Below, one piece after another: positions 1 through 7,152 of a DNA stretch of 7,511 bases. A model generated the notes under the pieces. The model did no database searches and was not told where the DNA came from. It was given only the letters and a program-made list of their open reading frames with translations. The stretch spans positions 1 through 7,511 of the forward strand of contig DISP01000140.1 of NCBI GenBank assembly GCA_002421995.1. Direction: 5' to 3'. The position numbers and the translations under genes are program-made. Source of the stretch: Bacteroidales bacterium UBA6207 (GTDB lineage Bacteria > Bacteroidota > Bacteroidia > Bacteroidales > F082). Positions within the stretch are counted from its first letter, which is position 1; each line of letters starts with the position of its first letter.

Positions 1-1467
1 CTCATCATAACCGACCAACGGATGCCAGAGATGTCGGGGGTTGAATTTCTGAAAAAAATCATTGACCTAAATCCCGAACCCAACAGGATTTTGTTGACGG
101 GTTTCAGCGATTTCGAAGCACTCAGCTCAGCAGTTAATGAAGGCAAAATCTACCAGTATATCAATAAACCCTGGGACGAATCAGAGCTTAAACCTGTTAT
201 TTATCAAGCACTTGAAGCGTATTATATCAAGAAGGAAAACCAGATGCTTACGAAAGCACTGCGCGAAAAGAACGATCTGCTTGAACGTGAGATAAATCAG
301 AAAAATGAAGTGATGACGCAATTGCGCCACTCTGAACAGGAACTTCGGACTGCCAAGGAAAAAGCGGAAGAAAGCGACAGGCTGAAAACTTCTTTTCTCA
401 ATAATATGTCGCATGAGATACGCACACCGCTCAATGGCATCGTTGGCTTTGCCGAACTGTTGTGTGATGATGACCTGGAAGTGAACGAACGCCGCAGCTA
501 TTACTCCTATATCGAACGAAACAGCCGCGACCTTACCGAAATCATTTCAAAGGTGGTGCTGTTATCGCAGCTCGAGTCGGGAATGGAAAAACTTATGTTG
601 GAGATTGCTGATGGCAGAAAGATTATGGCAGAGGTTTTCAATGAGTTTGCCCAACTCTATGCATCTCCTCAACTGCGTTTTCAGTTTCAATTCCTCTTGT
701 CTGACGACGAAACAAAACTTGTGGTTGATAAATGCAAAATCAGGGAAATTGCCTTCCAACTCATGGAAAACGCATGCAAGTTTACCGAGCGTGGTATGAT
801 TACGCTGAAGTTGGCAAGAGCTGATGATAAACTCCGCATAACTGTCACTGATACAGGCATCGGCATTCCTGATGAGCACAAGAATGTTATTTTTGAAAGG
901 TTTAGAAAACTCGAGGGTGAGTCATCAAAACTCTACCGTGGCAACGGCCTGGGCTTGTCAATCGTTAAGGCTTATGTAAGGCTCTGGGGTGGACAGATTG
1001 CAGTAAACTCAAAACCTGGAGCAGGCTCTGAGTTTGTTGTTGAATTGCCTTATATACAGGCCGATTTGGGCAACTTTTATGAACAAGGAAGCGTGCCGGC
1101 ATCTGAAAAAATCCATAATATTCTAATTGTTGAAGACGAAGAAGACAACCTCGACTACCTGAAACTCGTTTTCAGAAATACCAAAGCCCGCCTGTTTTTT
1201 GCTAGAAACGGTGAGGAAGCTGTGGAGGTTTGTATGAAAAACCCCCAGATCCATCTGGTGCTCATGGATCTAAAAATGCCGGTTATGGATGGCTTTGAAG
1301 CAACACGCATCATCAAAAAGATGTCTCCACCATCGGTTGTAATCGCGCAGAGTGCCTATGCTTTTGATGAAGACCGGAAAAAAGCCATGGATGCAGGTTG
1401 CACCGATTTTATTGTTAAACCGTTGACAAAGAATAAGATAGAGCAGATAATTTCGGCTGTCAATTAG
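1..1467 (+). CDS. Hybrid sensor histidine kinase, REC-HisKA-HATPase-REC (5' end missing)
   Basis: The reading frame is open from the first base and stops at TAG 1465-1467, so 488 residues are visible and the start is off the window. Residues below count from base 1. Residues 1-75 are the back part of a receiver domain, with phospho-acceptor Asp5 (IITDQRMPEMSG), a conserved Thr (LLTG) and the lysine of INKPW. Residues 75-125 are charged and heptad-like, probably a coiled-coil linker. The HisKA domain follows, with phospho-His138 in SHEIRTPLNG. The HATPase domain shows the N box (MENACKF, Asn257), G1 (DTGIGIP), F box (FERF) and G2 (GNGLGLS). Residues 373-488 are a second complete receiver, with acidic Glu378/Asp379, Asp423 (LMDLKMP), Ser451 and Lys474 (VKPL). 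All catalytic motifs are present, so the enzyme should be active in a phosphorelay. No membrane segment lies in the visible part, so a soluble kinase fed by the N-terminal receiver is plausible (inference). The signal and target are unknown. It converges on the next gene with 2 bases between the stop codons. Confidence 0.95.
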   Translation, partial: LIITDQRMPEMSGVEFLKKIIDLNPEPNRILLTGFSDFEALSSAVNEGKIYQYINKPWDESELKPVIYQALEAYYIKKENQMLTKALREKNDLLEREINQKNEVMTQLRHSEQELRTAKEKAEESDRLKTSFLNNMSHEIRTPLNGIVGFAELLCDDDLEVNERRSYYSYIERNSRDLTEIISKVVLLSQLESGMEKLMLEIADGRKIMAEVFNEFAQLYASPQLRFQFQFLLSDDETKLVVDKCKIREIAFQLMENACKFTERGMITLKLARADDKLRITVTDTGIGIPDEHKNVIFERFRKLEGESSKLYRGNGLGLSIVKAYVRLWGGQIAVNSKPGAGSEFVVELPYIQADLGNFYEQGSVPASEKIHNILIVEDEEDNLDYLKLVFRNTKARLFFARNGEEAVEVCMKNPQIHLVLMDLKMPVMDGFEATRIIKKMSPPSVVIAQSAYAFDEDRKKAMDAGCTDFIVKPLTKNKIEQIISAVN

Positions 1468-1469
1468 AC

Positions 1470-3005
1470 TTAATACAGCAAAGTGAATGTGCTGTTCAGT
1501 TGATGCAAACGGTCGGTTTGATCTTTGTAAAACAACAGATAAACATACACGCCTCTTTCATACAGCATCCCGTTTTGATCACGGCCGGTCCAGCCCACTG
1601 AGGGGTTGGTGCTTTCCCACAACAATCCACCCCAACGGTCATAAATCATAAAACGATAGCCATCACTGTTGTAAAAATCAGAAATGGGTTTAAAGACCGT
1701 ATTTTCCTCCACTTCACTCTGTGGATTGAAGGCATTGGGGAGCAATGGTGTGTAGTCTAATTGGATGCGCAGGATGTTGGATTGTGACTGATAGCTTGTG
1801 CCAACGGCTGTAAGCTTGTAATTTATGGAAGCTTCCATGCTTTGCAGCATTGAAAGATCATCTTGCCAGTTTACGCTTTGCGCTGTTGGCGAAGCTATCT
1901 TTTCCCAGCTTGCACTTCCTTGCTGTCGCCACAGTTCAAAATGATCTGTCGCCCAACCTTCATAGTTGTTCCAATTCAGGTTCAAATGGTTGGCATTGTC
2001 CCGACTTCCTTCCAGCAGAATACTGCGATGCTTTATGTTTGATGTGATTGCCTGTTGGCATTGATCAAGCAATGATACTGCGTAATAATAGCTGTGAGCC
2101 GAAGGTGCTGCCTGTTCATCAAGCAATGGCATTGCTTGAGAAACAGGGAGTTGAAATTGGTAACGTTCGCTGCTGAGGTTCTCGTCCAAAGCCCTTTCTA
2201 CACGAATGACCTCACTGTGTTCCGGAATGATTGATGCGTAAATCTCGATCGCATTCGCTTCATTCACGGTAATGTATTCAACCAAGGGAGCAGCCGGCTG
2301 AGGTATGGCATCCAGATAGTTCTCACGAATGTTTGAAAAAGCAGGCCATTTGTCCGCATTTTCGTGCAGTGCTTCTATCCAAAACCGGTAGTTCACAGCG
2401 GGATTCAGGCCGGATAAAGCGTATTTGTAAACAGGGGCTTTATAACTTGTGTTGCCGATAGCAGTACTTTGCTCGATGATTTCCAGTGTTGATGTTATAA
2501 CTTCAACATAATTATCCTGTCCGCCTGAAGCTGAATAATGCACTCTGTACTTTGTCACAGGATTTTCAATACAATATTCCGACCAGAAAAGGCTTATCTG
2601 CCGCTCGCAGAGATTAATTTCGTCAGTTTCTTTTTGATATATGGTGGGGCTTTCGTTGGATGGAGTGCTTTTTTCGCTACCAATAAAGCTGATAATTTGA
2701 TACATTGATCTTTGAGTATTTGCAACAGCAGCGTTATCGGTCCATACAACCGTATCATTTGATATAACCACATCGCTTGTATTCACACTGACCACCTGAT
2801 AAACATTTTCCCAGCGGTTTATTTCGTAATGCGTCACACTGTTGGCATCAGCTTGAAACCAGGTCAGTTTCACATGGCCTTCAGCATTTATTACAGAAAC
2901 AGAAAGTAGGGTAGGGGTTGCTGGAACTTCAGAATAAGATTGAAATGGTGAACTGATAATTGTAATCAGTAATAAAAACAAAAACAATCTGTTAGACATG
3001 TTCAT
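1470..3005 (-). CDS. Secreted fibronectin-type-III-like protein with T9SS type B sorting domain
   Basis: This 511-residue protein opens with a signal peptide: Asn-Arg near the start, a hydrophobic run at about residues 7-19, and a likely cleavage near residue 25. The body looks like about four beta-sandwich, fibronectin-III-like modules (roughly 28-125, 126-235, 236-328 and 329-415). Typical strand signatures are VKLTWFQ, ISLFWSEY, YALSGLNPAVNYRF and LNLNWNNYEGWATDHFELWR. Residues 420-511 resemble the gliding-motility-associated C-terminal domain (CHU_C, T9SS type B): LLPNAFNP, MIYDRWGG, GWTGRDQNG and GVYVYLL, ending in a beta strand. From family knowledge, such proteins cross the outer membrane by type IX secretion and stay on the surface or are released. 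No enzymatic domain is recognisable, so adhesion or scaffolding is only a guess. ATG 3005-3003 was chosen because AGG lies 5 bases upstream; the Met at codon 3 is an alternative. It starts 9 bases after the M16 partner gene, suggesting co-transcription. Confidence 0.88.
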   Translation of the reverse strand: MNMSNRLFLFLLLITIISSPFQSYSEVPATPTLLSVSVINAEGHVKLTWFQADANSVTHYEINRWENVYQVVSVNTSDVVISNDTVVWTDNAAVANTQRSMYQIISFIGSEKSTPSNESPTIYQKETDEINLCERQISLFWSEYCIENPVTKYRVHYSASGGQDNYVEVITSTLEIIEQSTAIGNTSYKAPVYKYALSGLNPAVNYRFWIEALHENADKWPAFSNIRENYLDAIPQPAAPLVEYITVNEANAIEIYASIIPEHSEVIRVERALDENLSSERYQFQLPVSQAMPLLDEQAAPSAHSYYYAVSLLDQCQQAITSNIKHRSILLEGSRDNANHLNLNWNNYEGWATDHFELWRQQGSASWEKIASPTAQSVNWQDDLSMLQSMEASINYKLTAVGTSYQSQSNILRIQLDYTPLLPNAFNPQSEVEENTVFKPISDFYNSDGYRFMIYDRWGGLLWESTNPSVGWTGRDQNGMLYERGVYVYLLFYKDQTDRLHQLNSTFTLLY

Positions 3006-3014
3006 ATTAACCTG

Positions 3015-4310
3015 TTATTCAACTTCTTTATCGCCAACCACAACAGTCAGCATCTCATCCGGATTGAGGTAGCGTTCTGCTAAATCCCTCAATTCGGTTG
3101 CTCCTATCGCATTGATAGCATCGAGGCTGCGGGCATAATAATCCATTCGGCCATCAAGATCAAGCGTAATTCTGAATTTGTCAGCCTGACTGTATGCCCC
3201 ATCGAGGGAGCGAAGATAAGTTCCGTTGAGATAGTTTTTTACTAATCGCAGCTCCTCATCTTTAACAGGATTTTCAATCAATCGCAGCAATTCAAGCTTT
3301 ATTTCATCAAGCGCGGCCTTTGTTACATCAGTTCCAACTTCGCTGGCTATGGTGAAACCACTTGCTTTTCGCATGGGCGAAACCATTGAATGAATGCCGT
3401 AAGTATAGCCTTTGTCTTCGCGGATGTTTGCCATCAGCCTCGAACCAAAATAGCCGCCGAGGATGGTGTTCAGTACTAAAAAACCAAAATAATCTTTGTG
3501 AGTGCGCAACATCACAGGTTTTCCCATCATTATGGCTGATTGCAAAGCACCTGATTTTTTCTTAAATAATAACTTTGGTTGAAATAGTGTATTCTGCACA
3601 AAATCAGTTGGTAACAAAGTATTTTCAATATCTCCAAACCAGGATTCAATTTGATGAATTGTTTTTTGCGAGATAGGCCCACTCAGGATAATTTTCGTGT
3701 TTGCGGGCTGAAAATGTTTGCCGTAAAATGCTTTAAGATCTGTAGTGGTCAGTGCATCAAAATCGGACTCGCAGGCAATTTGTCCATAAACGCTTTCAGC
3801 TCCATAAAGATTGGCAGTATAGAGTCTGTTGGCCAGATGTTTTGCTTTCTGACTGCTTAGTTGGAATTCCTGCATTTGACGCTTGTTATAAATTTTAAAA
3901 TTGCGTTCCTTAAAAACAGCCTGCGTGAGCATATCCTGAATCAATGGAAGTAGAGCAGGAAGGCTTTTTTCTAAACAATAGAGCGTCAGGTAGCCGTGAT
4001 CCTTTGTGTTTTGCAGGTCGAGATATGCTCCGTGGTAGTCAATACGCATGTTAAGAGCACCTGCAGTAAACTTTTTACTCCCTTCGCGCAGCATTCCAAT
4101 GGTTGTTGAGGCTGCCAGTTTTTTGTCCTGAAAGGCGCTCCCGGCATCGAATACCATATCCATGCGCATGGCTTCGCGACTGTTATCGGGAAATAAAAAA
4201 AGTTGAGTGCCGTTTTTTAAGACGATCTTCTCTGGCTCAATCAGCGCTATTTTATGCTGATTGTCAACATCGGGTGCTATGAGCCTGTTTGGTGTTTTGT
4301 TGCTAATCAT
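3015..4310 (-). CDS. M16 family peptidase, non-zinc (R/Y pair) subunit
   Basis: This 431-residue protein has the two-lobed M16 (pitrilysin / mitochondrial processing peptidase) fold. The N-terminal lobe contains VLKNGTQLFL and the strand MRMDMVFDAGSAF, but at the place of the HxxEH zinc motif it reads STTIG (residues 68-72), so no zinc site is present. The C-terminal lobe has GGYFGSRLMANIREDKGYTY, giving the conserved pair Arg297 and Tyr304 that in this family contacts substrate near the active site of the partner. From family knowledge this matches the non-catalytic half of heteromeric M16 proteases, such as Sphingomonas SPH2681/SPH2682 or alpha/beta MPP. No signal peptide or membrane segment is visible, so a cytoplasmic location is inferred. 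The start codon overlaps the end of the zinc subunit by 8 bases, which fits translational coupling and equal dosage. The substrate is unknown; oligopeptides are likely for M16 enzymes of this size. Confidence 0.93.
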   Translation of the reverse strand: MISNKTPNRLIAPDVDNQHKIALIEPEKIVLKNGTQLFLFPDNSREAMRMDMVFDAGSAFQDKKLAASTTIGMLREGSKKFTAGALNMRIDYHGAYLDLQNTKDHGYLTLYCLEKSLPALLPLIQDMLTQAVFKERNFKIYNKRQMQEFQLSSQKAKHLANRLYTANLYGAESVYGQIACESDFDALTTTDLKAFYGKHFQPANTKIILSGPISQKTIHQIESWFGDIENTLLPTDFVQNTLFQPKLLFKKKSGALQSAIMMGKPVMLRTHKDYFGFLVLNTILGGYFGSRLMANIREDKGYTYGIHSMVSPMRKASGFTIASEVGTDVTKAALDEIKLELLRLIENPVKDEELRLVKNYLNGTYLRSLDGAYSQADKFRITLDLDGRMDYYARSLDAINAIGATELRDLAERYLNPDEMLTVVVGDKEVE

Positions 4311-5544
4311 TGTCTTTGAGGTAAATGAGTGTGTTTGAGTTGCTTTCGTTGATCACAGAATCGGCAACCTGCTTAATTTGCCCGGCACTTACGCTTCTGT
4401 ATCGGTTTGTTTGCTCGTTTATCAATGCTGTATCGCCTAAATAGGTGTAATAGGCCAGTTTCATTGCCTTCGAAAGCACAGAAATGTCACCAAATACCTG
4501 TCCGGTGATTACCCTGTTTTTAACTTTTCGCAGCGACTGCTCACTGACTGGTCGTTCCTTGAATTGGTTCAGGGTTTTCGTGAGGGCATCGAGTGCTTGT
4601 GCGTGATGAATGCCGTCCGTTACTTTCCCAGTAACAACAAGCAATCCCGGATCAATATCGCCGGTTACAAAAGCACTTAGCTCTGCAAAAAGTGCTTTTT
4701 CAAGAACCAGTTCTTTGAACAAAACTGAGGACTGTCCTGAGCCAAGCAGGTCCGAAACCAGATCAACTGCTTCATAGTCAGGATGAGTACGACCGCAGCT
4801 GTGCCAGGCGAGATAAATGCTGTCGGCAGAAACTTTTCTTTTTACCTCCAGCTTTCGGGCTTCGGTTTGTTTTGGTTCACTGGGGATGGTGCGCAAGATA
4901 TCAGGGCCACTTTTGATTGATCCGAACCATTTTTCCGCCAGTTTTTTTATATCGCCGGTTTGCACGTCGCCTGCTATGGCAACAATGGCATTGTTTGGAT
5001 TGTAATACTTTGAATAAAAGTCTTTTACATCTTCGAGCGTTGCATTCTCGATGTGGGCAGTTTCTTTTCCGATCGTGTTCCATTGGTAGGGATGTTGCTT
5101 GTATGCGAGTGGTTTGAGTAGCAGCCAGGCATCTCCGTAGGGTTGATTCAAATAGTTTTGTCTGAACTCTTCAATCACGACATTGCGCTGTGTTTCAAGA
5201 CTTTTTGGCGAAAAGGCAAGATCAAGCATCCTGTCCGATTCGAGCCAGAAAGCAGTTTCGAGGTTTTGCTTCGGAACGGTGAGGTAATAATTGGTGTAGT
5301 CGCTATTCGTAAAGGCATTGTTTTCGCCCCCGGCTTGTTGCAATGGTTCGTCATAGCGCGGAATATTCACTGAACCACCAAACATCAGATGCTCAAATAA
5401 GTGTGCAAAACCTGTTTTGTCCGGATGCTCATCTTTGGCTCCAACCTGATACAGAATATTCATGGCAACAATGGGTGTGGAGCGATCGTGATGCACCAAA
5501 AACCGCAATCCGTTGTCGAGTGTAAAACTGTCGTATTGAATCAT
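4303..5544 (-). CDS. M16 family zinc peptidase, catalytic subunit
   Basis: This 413-residue metallopeptidase of the insulinase/pitrilysin clan carries the inverted zinc motif HLFEH at residues 48-52, with His48 and His52 as zinc ligands and Glu51 as catalytic base. The third ligand lies in RNVVIEEF, most likely Glu126 by comparison with the RDVILREM stretch of beta-MPP. The conserved GGENNAFTNSDYTNYY (residues 72-87) follows. The C-terminal lobe has LLGSGQSSVLFKEL, but where the partner has Arg and Tyr this protein has Val280 and Ala287, so it lacks the R/Y pair and should need the neighbouring subunit. At about 45 kDa it is the usual length of one half of a two-subunit M16 enzyme. There is no signal peptide: the sequence begins MIQYDSFTLDNGL, a standard M16 first strand, which supports the chosen start. 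It is the first gene of the minus-strand cluster. Its leader lacks a Shine-Dalgarno sequence, as is common in Bacteroidota. Confidence 0.96.
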   Translation of the reverse strand: MIQYDSFTLDNGLRFLVHHDRSTPIVAMNILYQVGAKDEHPDKTGFAHLFEHLMFGGSVNIPRYDEPLQQAGGENNAFTNSDYTNYYLTVPKQNLETAFWLESDRMLDLAFSPKSLETQRNVVIEEFRQNYLNQPYGDAWLLLKPLAYKQHPYQWNTIGKETAHIENATLEDVKDFYSKYYNPNNAIVAIAGDVQTGDIKKLAEKWFGSIKSGPDILRTIPSEPKQTEARKLEVKRKVSADSIYLAWHSCGRTHPDYEAVDLVSDLLGSGQSSVLFKELVLEKALFAELSAFVTGDIDPGLLVVTGKVTDGIHHAQALDALTKTLNQFKERPVSEQSLRKVKNRVITGQVFGDISVLSKAMKLAYYTYLGDTALINEQTNRYRSVSAGQIKQVADSVINESNSNTLIYLKDND

Positions 5545-5560
5545 AAAGGTATTTAAAGAG

Positions 5561-5568
5561 CAAAAATA
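5561..5568 (-). promoter_or_regulatory. Candidate -7 promoter element for the M16 cluster
   Basis: On the minus strand these bases read TATTTTTG, an exact match to the Bacteroidota primary sigma factor -7 consensus TAnnTTTG. The element ends 16 bases before the ATG at 5544, which would give a very short leader of about 10 bases. No convincing -33 TTG lies at the expected distance, so the call rests on one short motif in an AT-rich region. Confidence 0.45.
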
Positions 5569-5593
5569 GCGATTTCCCCGCGATTCGTAACAC

Positions 5594-5610
5594 TGCTTTT
5601 GGTCAAAGCA
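5594..5610. repeat. Perfect inverted repeat in the divergent intergenic region
   Basis: TGCTTT and AAAGCA form perfect 6-base arms around the 5-base spacer TGGTC. The repeat lies between the promoter-like sites of the M16 cluster and glyA. That placement fits an operator for a dimeric regulator, but a short palindrome can occur by chance. There is no T-run after it on either strand, so it is not a standard terminator. Confidence 0.45.
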
Positions 5611-5620
5611 CTAAATGGAC

Positions 5621-5650
5621 TTCTGTGCCGTAAAAATTTGTATAACTTTG
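5621..5650 (+). promoter_or_regulatory. Candidate glyA promoter
   Basis: TAACTTTG at 5643-5650 matches the Bacteroidota -7 consensus TAnnTTTG exactly. A weak -33-like TTCTG lies at 5621-5625, 17 bases upstream. Transcription would start near 5657, giving a leader of about 35 bases before the ATG at 5693. The leader is A-rich and has no Shine-Dalgarno sequence, which is normal for the phylum. Confidence 0.6.
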
Positions 5651-5692
5651 CAGCAGAAAATAAATCATTGACCACGAAAAATCCTTTATTAA

Positions 5693-6973
5693 ATGGAAAG
5701 AGATGAAAAGATTTTTGCTTTGATTCAGCAGGAACGCGAACGTCAAATGCATGGAATTGAGCTTATTGCTTCAGAAAACTTTGTTAGCGATCAGGTGCTG
5801 GAAGCAATGGGTTCGGTGTTGACAAACAAATATGCCGAAGGCTATCCCGGAAAGCGGTATTATGGTGGCTGCGAAGTTGTTGATCAAACTGAGCAAATTG
5901 CCATTGACAGAGCATGCGAACTGTTTGATGCTGAATATGCCAACGTTCAACCTCACTCCGGTGCTCAGGCAAATATGGCTGTTTTTCTGGCTTGTTTGCA
6001 GCCCGGCGATACTTTTATGGGTCTCGATCTTTCTCATGGCGGGCATCTTTCGCACGGCTCGCCTGTAAATAGTTCCGGTATTCTCTATCGCCCTGTGGCT
6101 TATGGTCTTAACGAATCAACCGGACTTGTAGATTATGATATGATGGAAGAATTGGCCATGAAAGAAAAGCCAAAACTGATCATTGCCGGTGCTTCGGCTT
6201 ATTCACGCGATTGGGATTATGAAAGAATGCGCGACATTGCCGATGCCGTTGACGCCATCCTGATGGCAGACATCTCTCATCCTTCCGGTTTGATTGCCAA
6301 AGGTTTGCTGAACGATCCGATCGAGTTTTGTCATATTGTTACAACAACAACACACAAAACACTGCGCGGACCTCGCGGCGGGCTCATCCTGATGGGCGAA
6401 GATTTTGAAAATCCATGGGGTTTGGCAACACCAAAAGGCGAAATTAAAATGATGTCAGCGTTGCTCAATTCTGCCGTATTCCCCGGCGTTCAGGGCGGCC
6501 CTCTGGAGCATGTTATCGCCTCAAAAGCTGTTGCTTTTGGCGAAGCTTTGACAGATGGTTATTTCCAATATATGCTTCAGGTGAAACGTAATGCCGAAGT
6601 GATGGCCAAAGCTTTTATCAATCGTGGCTATCATGTGGTTTCGGGTGGCACTGACAACCATCTCATGCTCATTGATTTGCGTAGTAAATTCCCTAACCTC
6701 ACTGGTAAAGTTGCCGAAAACACACTCGTGAAAGCCGACATCACCATCAACAAAAATATGGTGCCTTTCGACAGCCGTTCTCCTTTCCAAACCTCCGGAC
6801 TTCGTGTTGGCACTCCTGCCATCACAACCAGGGGGCTGAAAGAACAACACATGGAACCTATCGTTGACCTTATTGATGAGGTAATCAGCAATGTTGAAAG
6901 CGAGGCAGTGATTGCCGATGTTAAGAAGAAAGTAAATGCGCTAATGTCTGGTTTCCCGCTTTTTGCCTGGTAA
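5693..6973 (+). CDS. glyA: Serine hydroxymethyltransferase
   Basis: This PLP enzyme interconverts serine plus tetrahydrofolate with glycine plus 5,10-methylene-tetrahydrofolate, the main source of cellular one-carbon units, in the cytoplasm. The 426 residues are the normal full length for Bacteroidota. Visible motifs are the N-terminal GIELIASENFVSD, NKYAEGYPGKRYYGG, the cofactor phosphate-binding SGAQAN (residues 89-94), HGGHLSHGSPVN, Asp193 (binds the PLP ring nitrogen) with His196, the Schiff-base Lys222 in TTTTHKTLRGPRGG, and Arg371 in SGLRVGTPA for the substrate carboxylate. The stretch EIKMMSALLNSAVFPGVQGGP and the ending PLFAW are typical of Bacteroidales versions. The ATG at 5693 gives MERDEKIFALIQQE, which aligns with the usual family start. 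The gene has a good upstream promoter match and a strong terminator behind it, so it is probably transcribed alone. All key residues are present. Confidence 0.98.
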   Translation: MERDEKIFALIQQERERQMHGIELIASENFVSDQVLEAMGSVLTNKYAEGYPGKRYYGGCEVVDQTEQIAIDRACELFDAEYANVQPHSGAQANMAVFLACLQPGDTFMGLDLSHGGHLSHGSPVNSSGILYRPVAYGLNESTGLVDYDMMEELAMKEKPKLIIAGASAYSRDWDYERMRDIADAVDAILMADISHPSGLIAKGLLNDPIEFCHIVTTTTHKTLRGPRGGLILMGEDFENPWGLATPKGEIKMMSALLNSAVFPGVQGGPLEHVIASKAVAFGEALTDGYFQYMLQVKRNAEVMAKAFINRGYHVVSGGTDNHLMLIDLRSKFPNLTGKVAENTLVKADITINKNMVPFDSRSPFQTSGLRVGTPAITTRGLKEQHMEPIVDLIDEVISNVESEAVIADVKKKVNALMSGFPLFAW

Positions 6974-6998
6974 ACGAGCCAAAAATATCGATTTGACC

Positions 6999-7031
6999 AA
7001 AAGGTTTCCACTTAGGAAGCCTTTTTTGTTT
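6999..7031 (+). terminator. Rho-independent terminator after glyA
   Basis: An 11-base-pair stem (6999-7009 with 7015-7025, one G-T wobble) closes the 5-base loop ACTTA. The T-run at 7022-7031 is interrupted by a single G. It begins 25 bases after the glyA stop. The stem has A-runs on its left arm, so it might also work in the minus direction, but no minus-strand gene ends there. Confidence 0.88.
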
Positions 7032-7054
7032 AGCGGATTTTCATTGAACCTAAG

Positions 7055-7086
7055 TTGCGTTTCAAAGAAAAATCTGTTTAATTTAG
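7055..7086 (+). promoter_or_regulatory. Candidate promoter for the membrane protein gene
   Basis: TTG at 7055-7057 and TAATTTAG at 7079-7086 are separated by 21 bases. The second differs from TAnnTTTG at one position. This is the best match between the glyA terminator and the next start codon. Transcription would begin near 7093, inside the first palindrome of the leader. Confidence 0.4.
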
Positions 7087-7087
7087 C

Positions 7088-7101
7088 GTTGAATTTTCAA
7101 C
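7088..7101. repeat. Palindrome GTTGAATTTTCAAC
   Basis: Perfect 6-base arms GTTGAA and TTCAAC surround a 2-base centre. The palindrome begins just after the candidate -7 element, at the expected transcription start, a position typical of repressor operators. The spacer is too short for a stable RNA hairpin loop, so a DNA-binding role is more likely than a terminator. Chance occurrence in AT-rich DNA cannot be excluded. Confidence 0.4.
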
Positions 7102-7107
7102 CTGATG

Positions 7108-7127
7108 TTGCATTATATATTATGCAA
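7108..7127. repeat. Palindrome TTGCAT-N8-ATGCAA
   Basis: Perfect 6-base arms flank the AT-only centre TATATATT, 6 bases after the previous palindrome and 25 bases before the downstream ATG. It could be a second operator half or a weak leader hairpin. No T-run follows. Confidence 0.38.
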
Positions 7128-7152
7128 GTAATTAACAATCAAAAATTAAATT

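Noticed and set aside
1475..1495. Inverted repeat ACAGCA-N9-TGCTGT near the convergent gene ends, as a possible terminator
   Set aside because: It has no T-run on either strand and lies inside the last codons of the minus-strand gene, so it is probably coding sequence by chance.
3015..4310. The second M16 gene as a decayed copy of the first
   Set aside because: The frame is intact, the R/Y motif is well kept and the overlap with the zinc subunit is tight, which fits a functional partner rather than a pseudogene.
6521..7011. Two open frames on the minus strand (6521-6850 and 6631-7011) inside and past the glyA end
   Set aside because: They lie antisense to a well-conserved enzyme and have low-complexity, unfamiliar products; they are codon-composition shadows.
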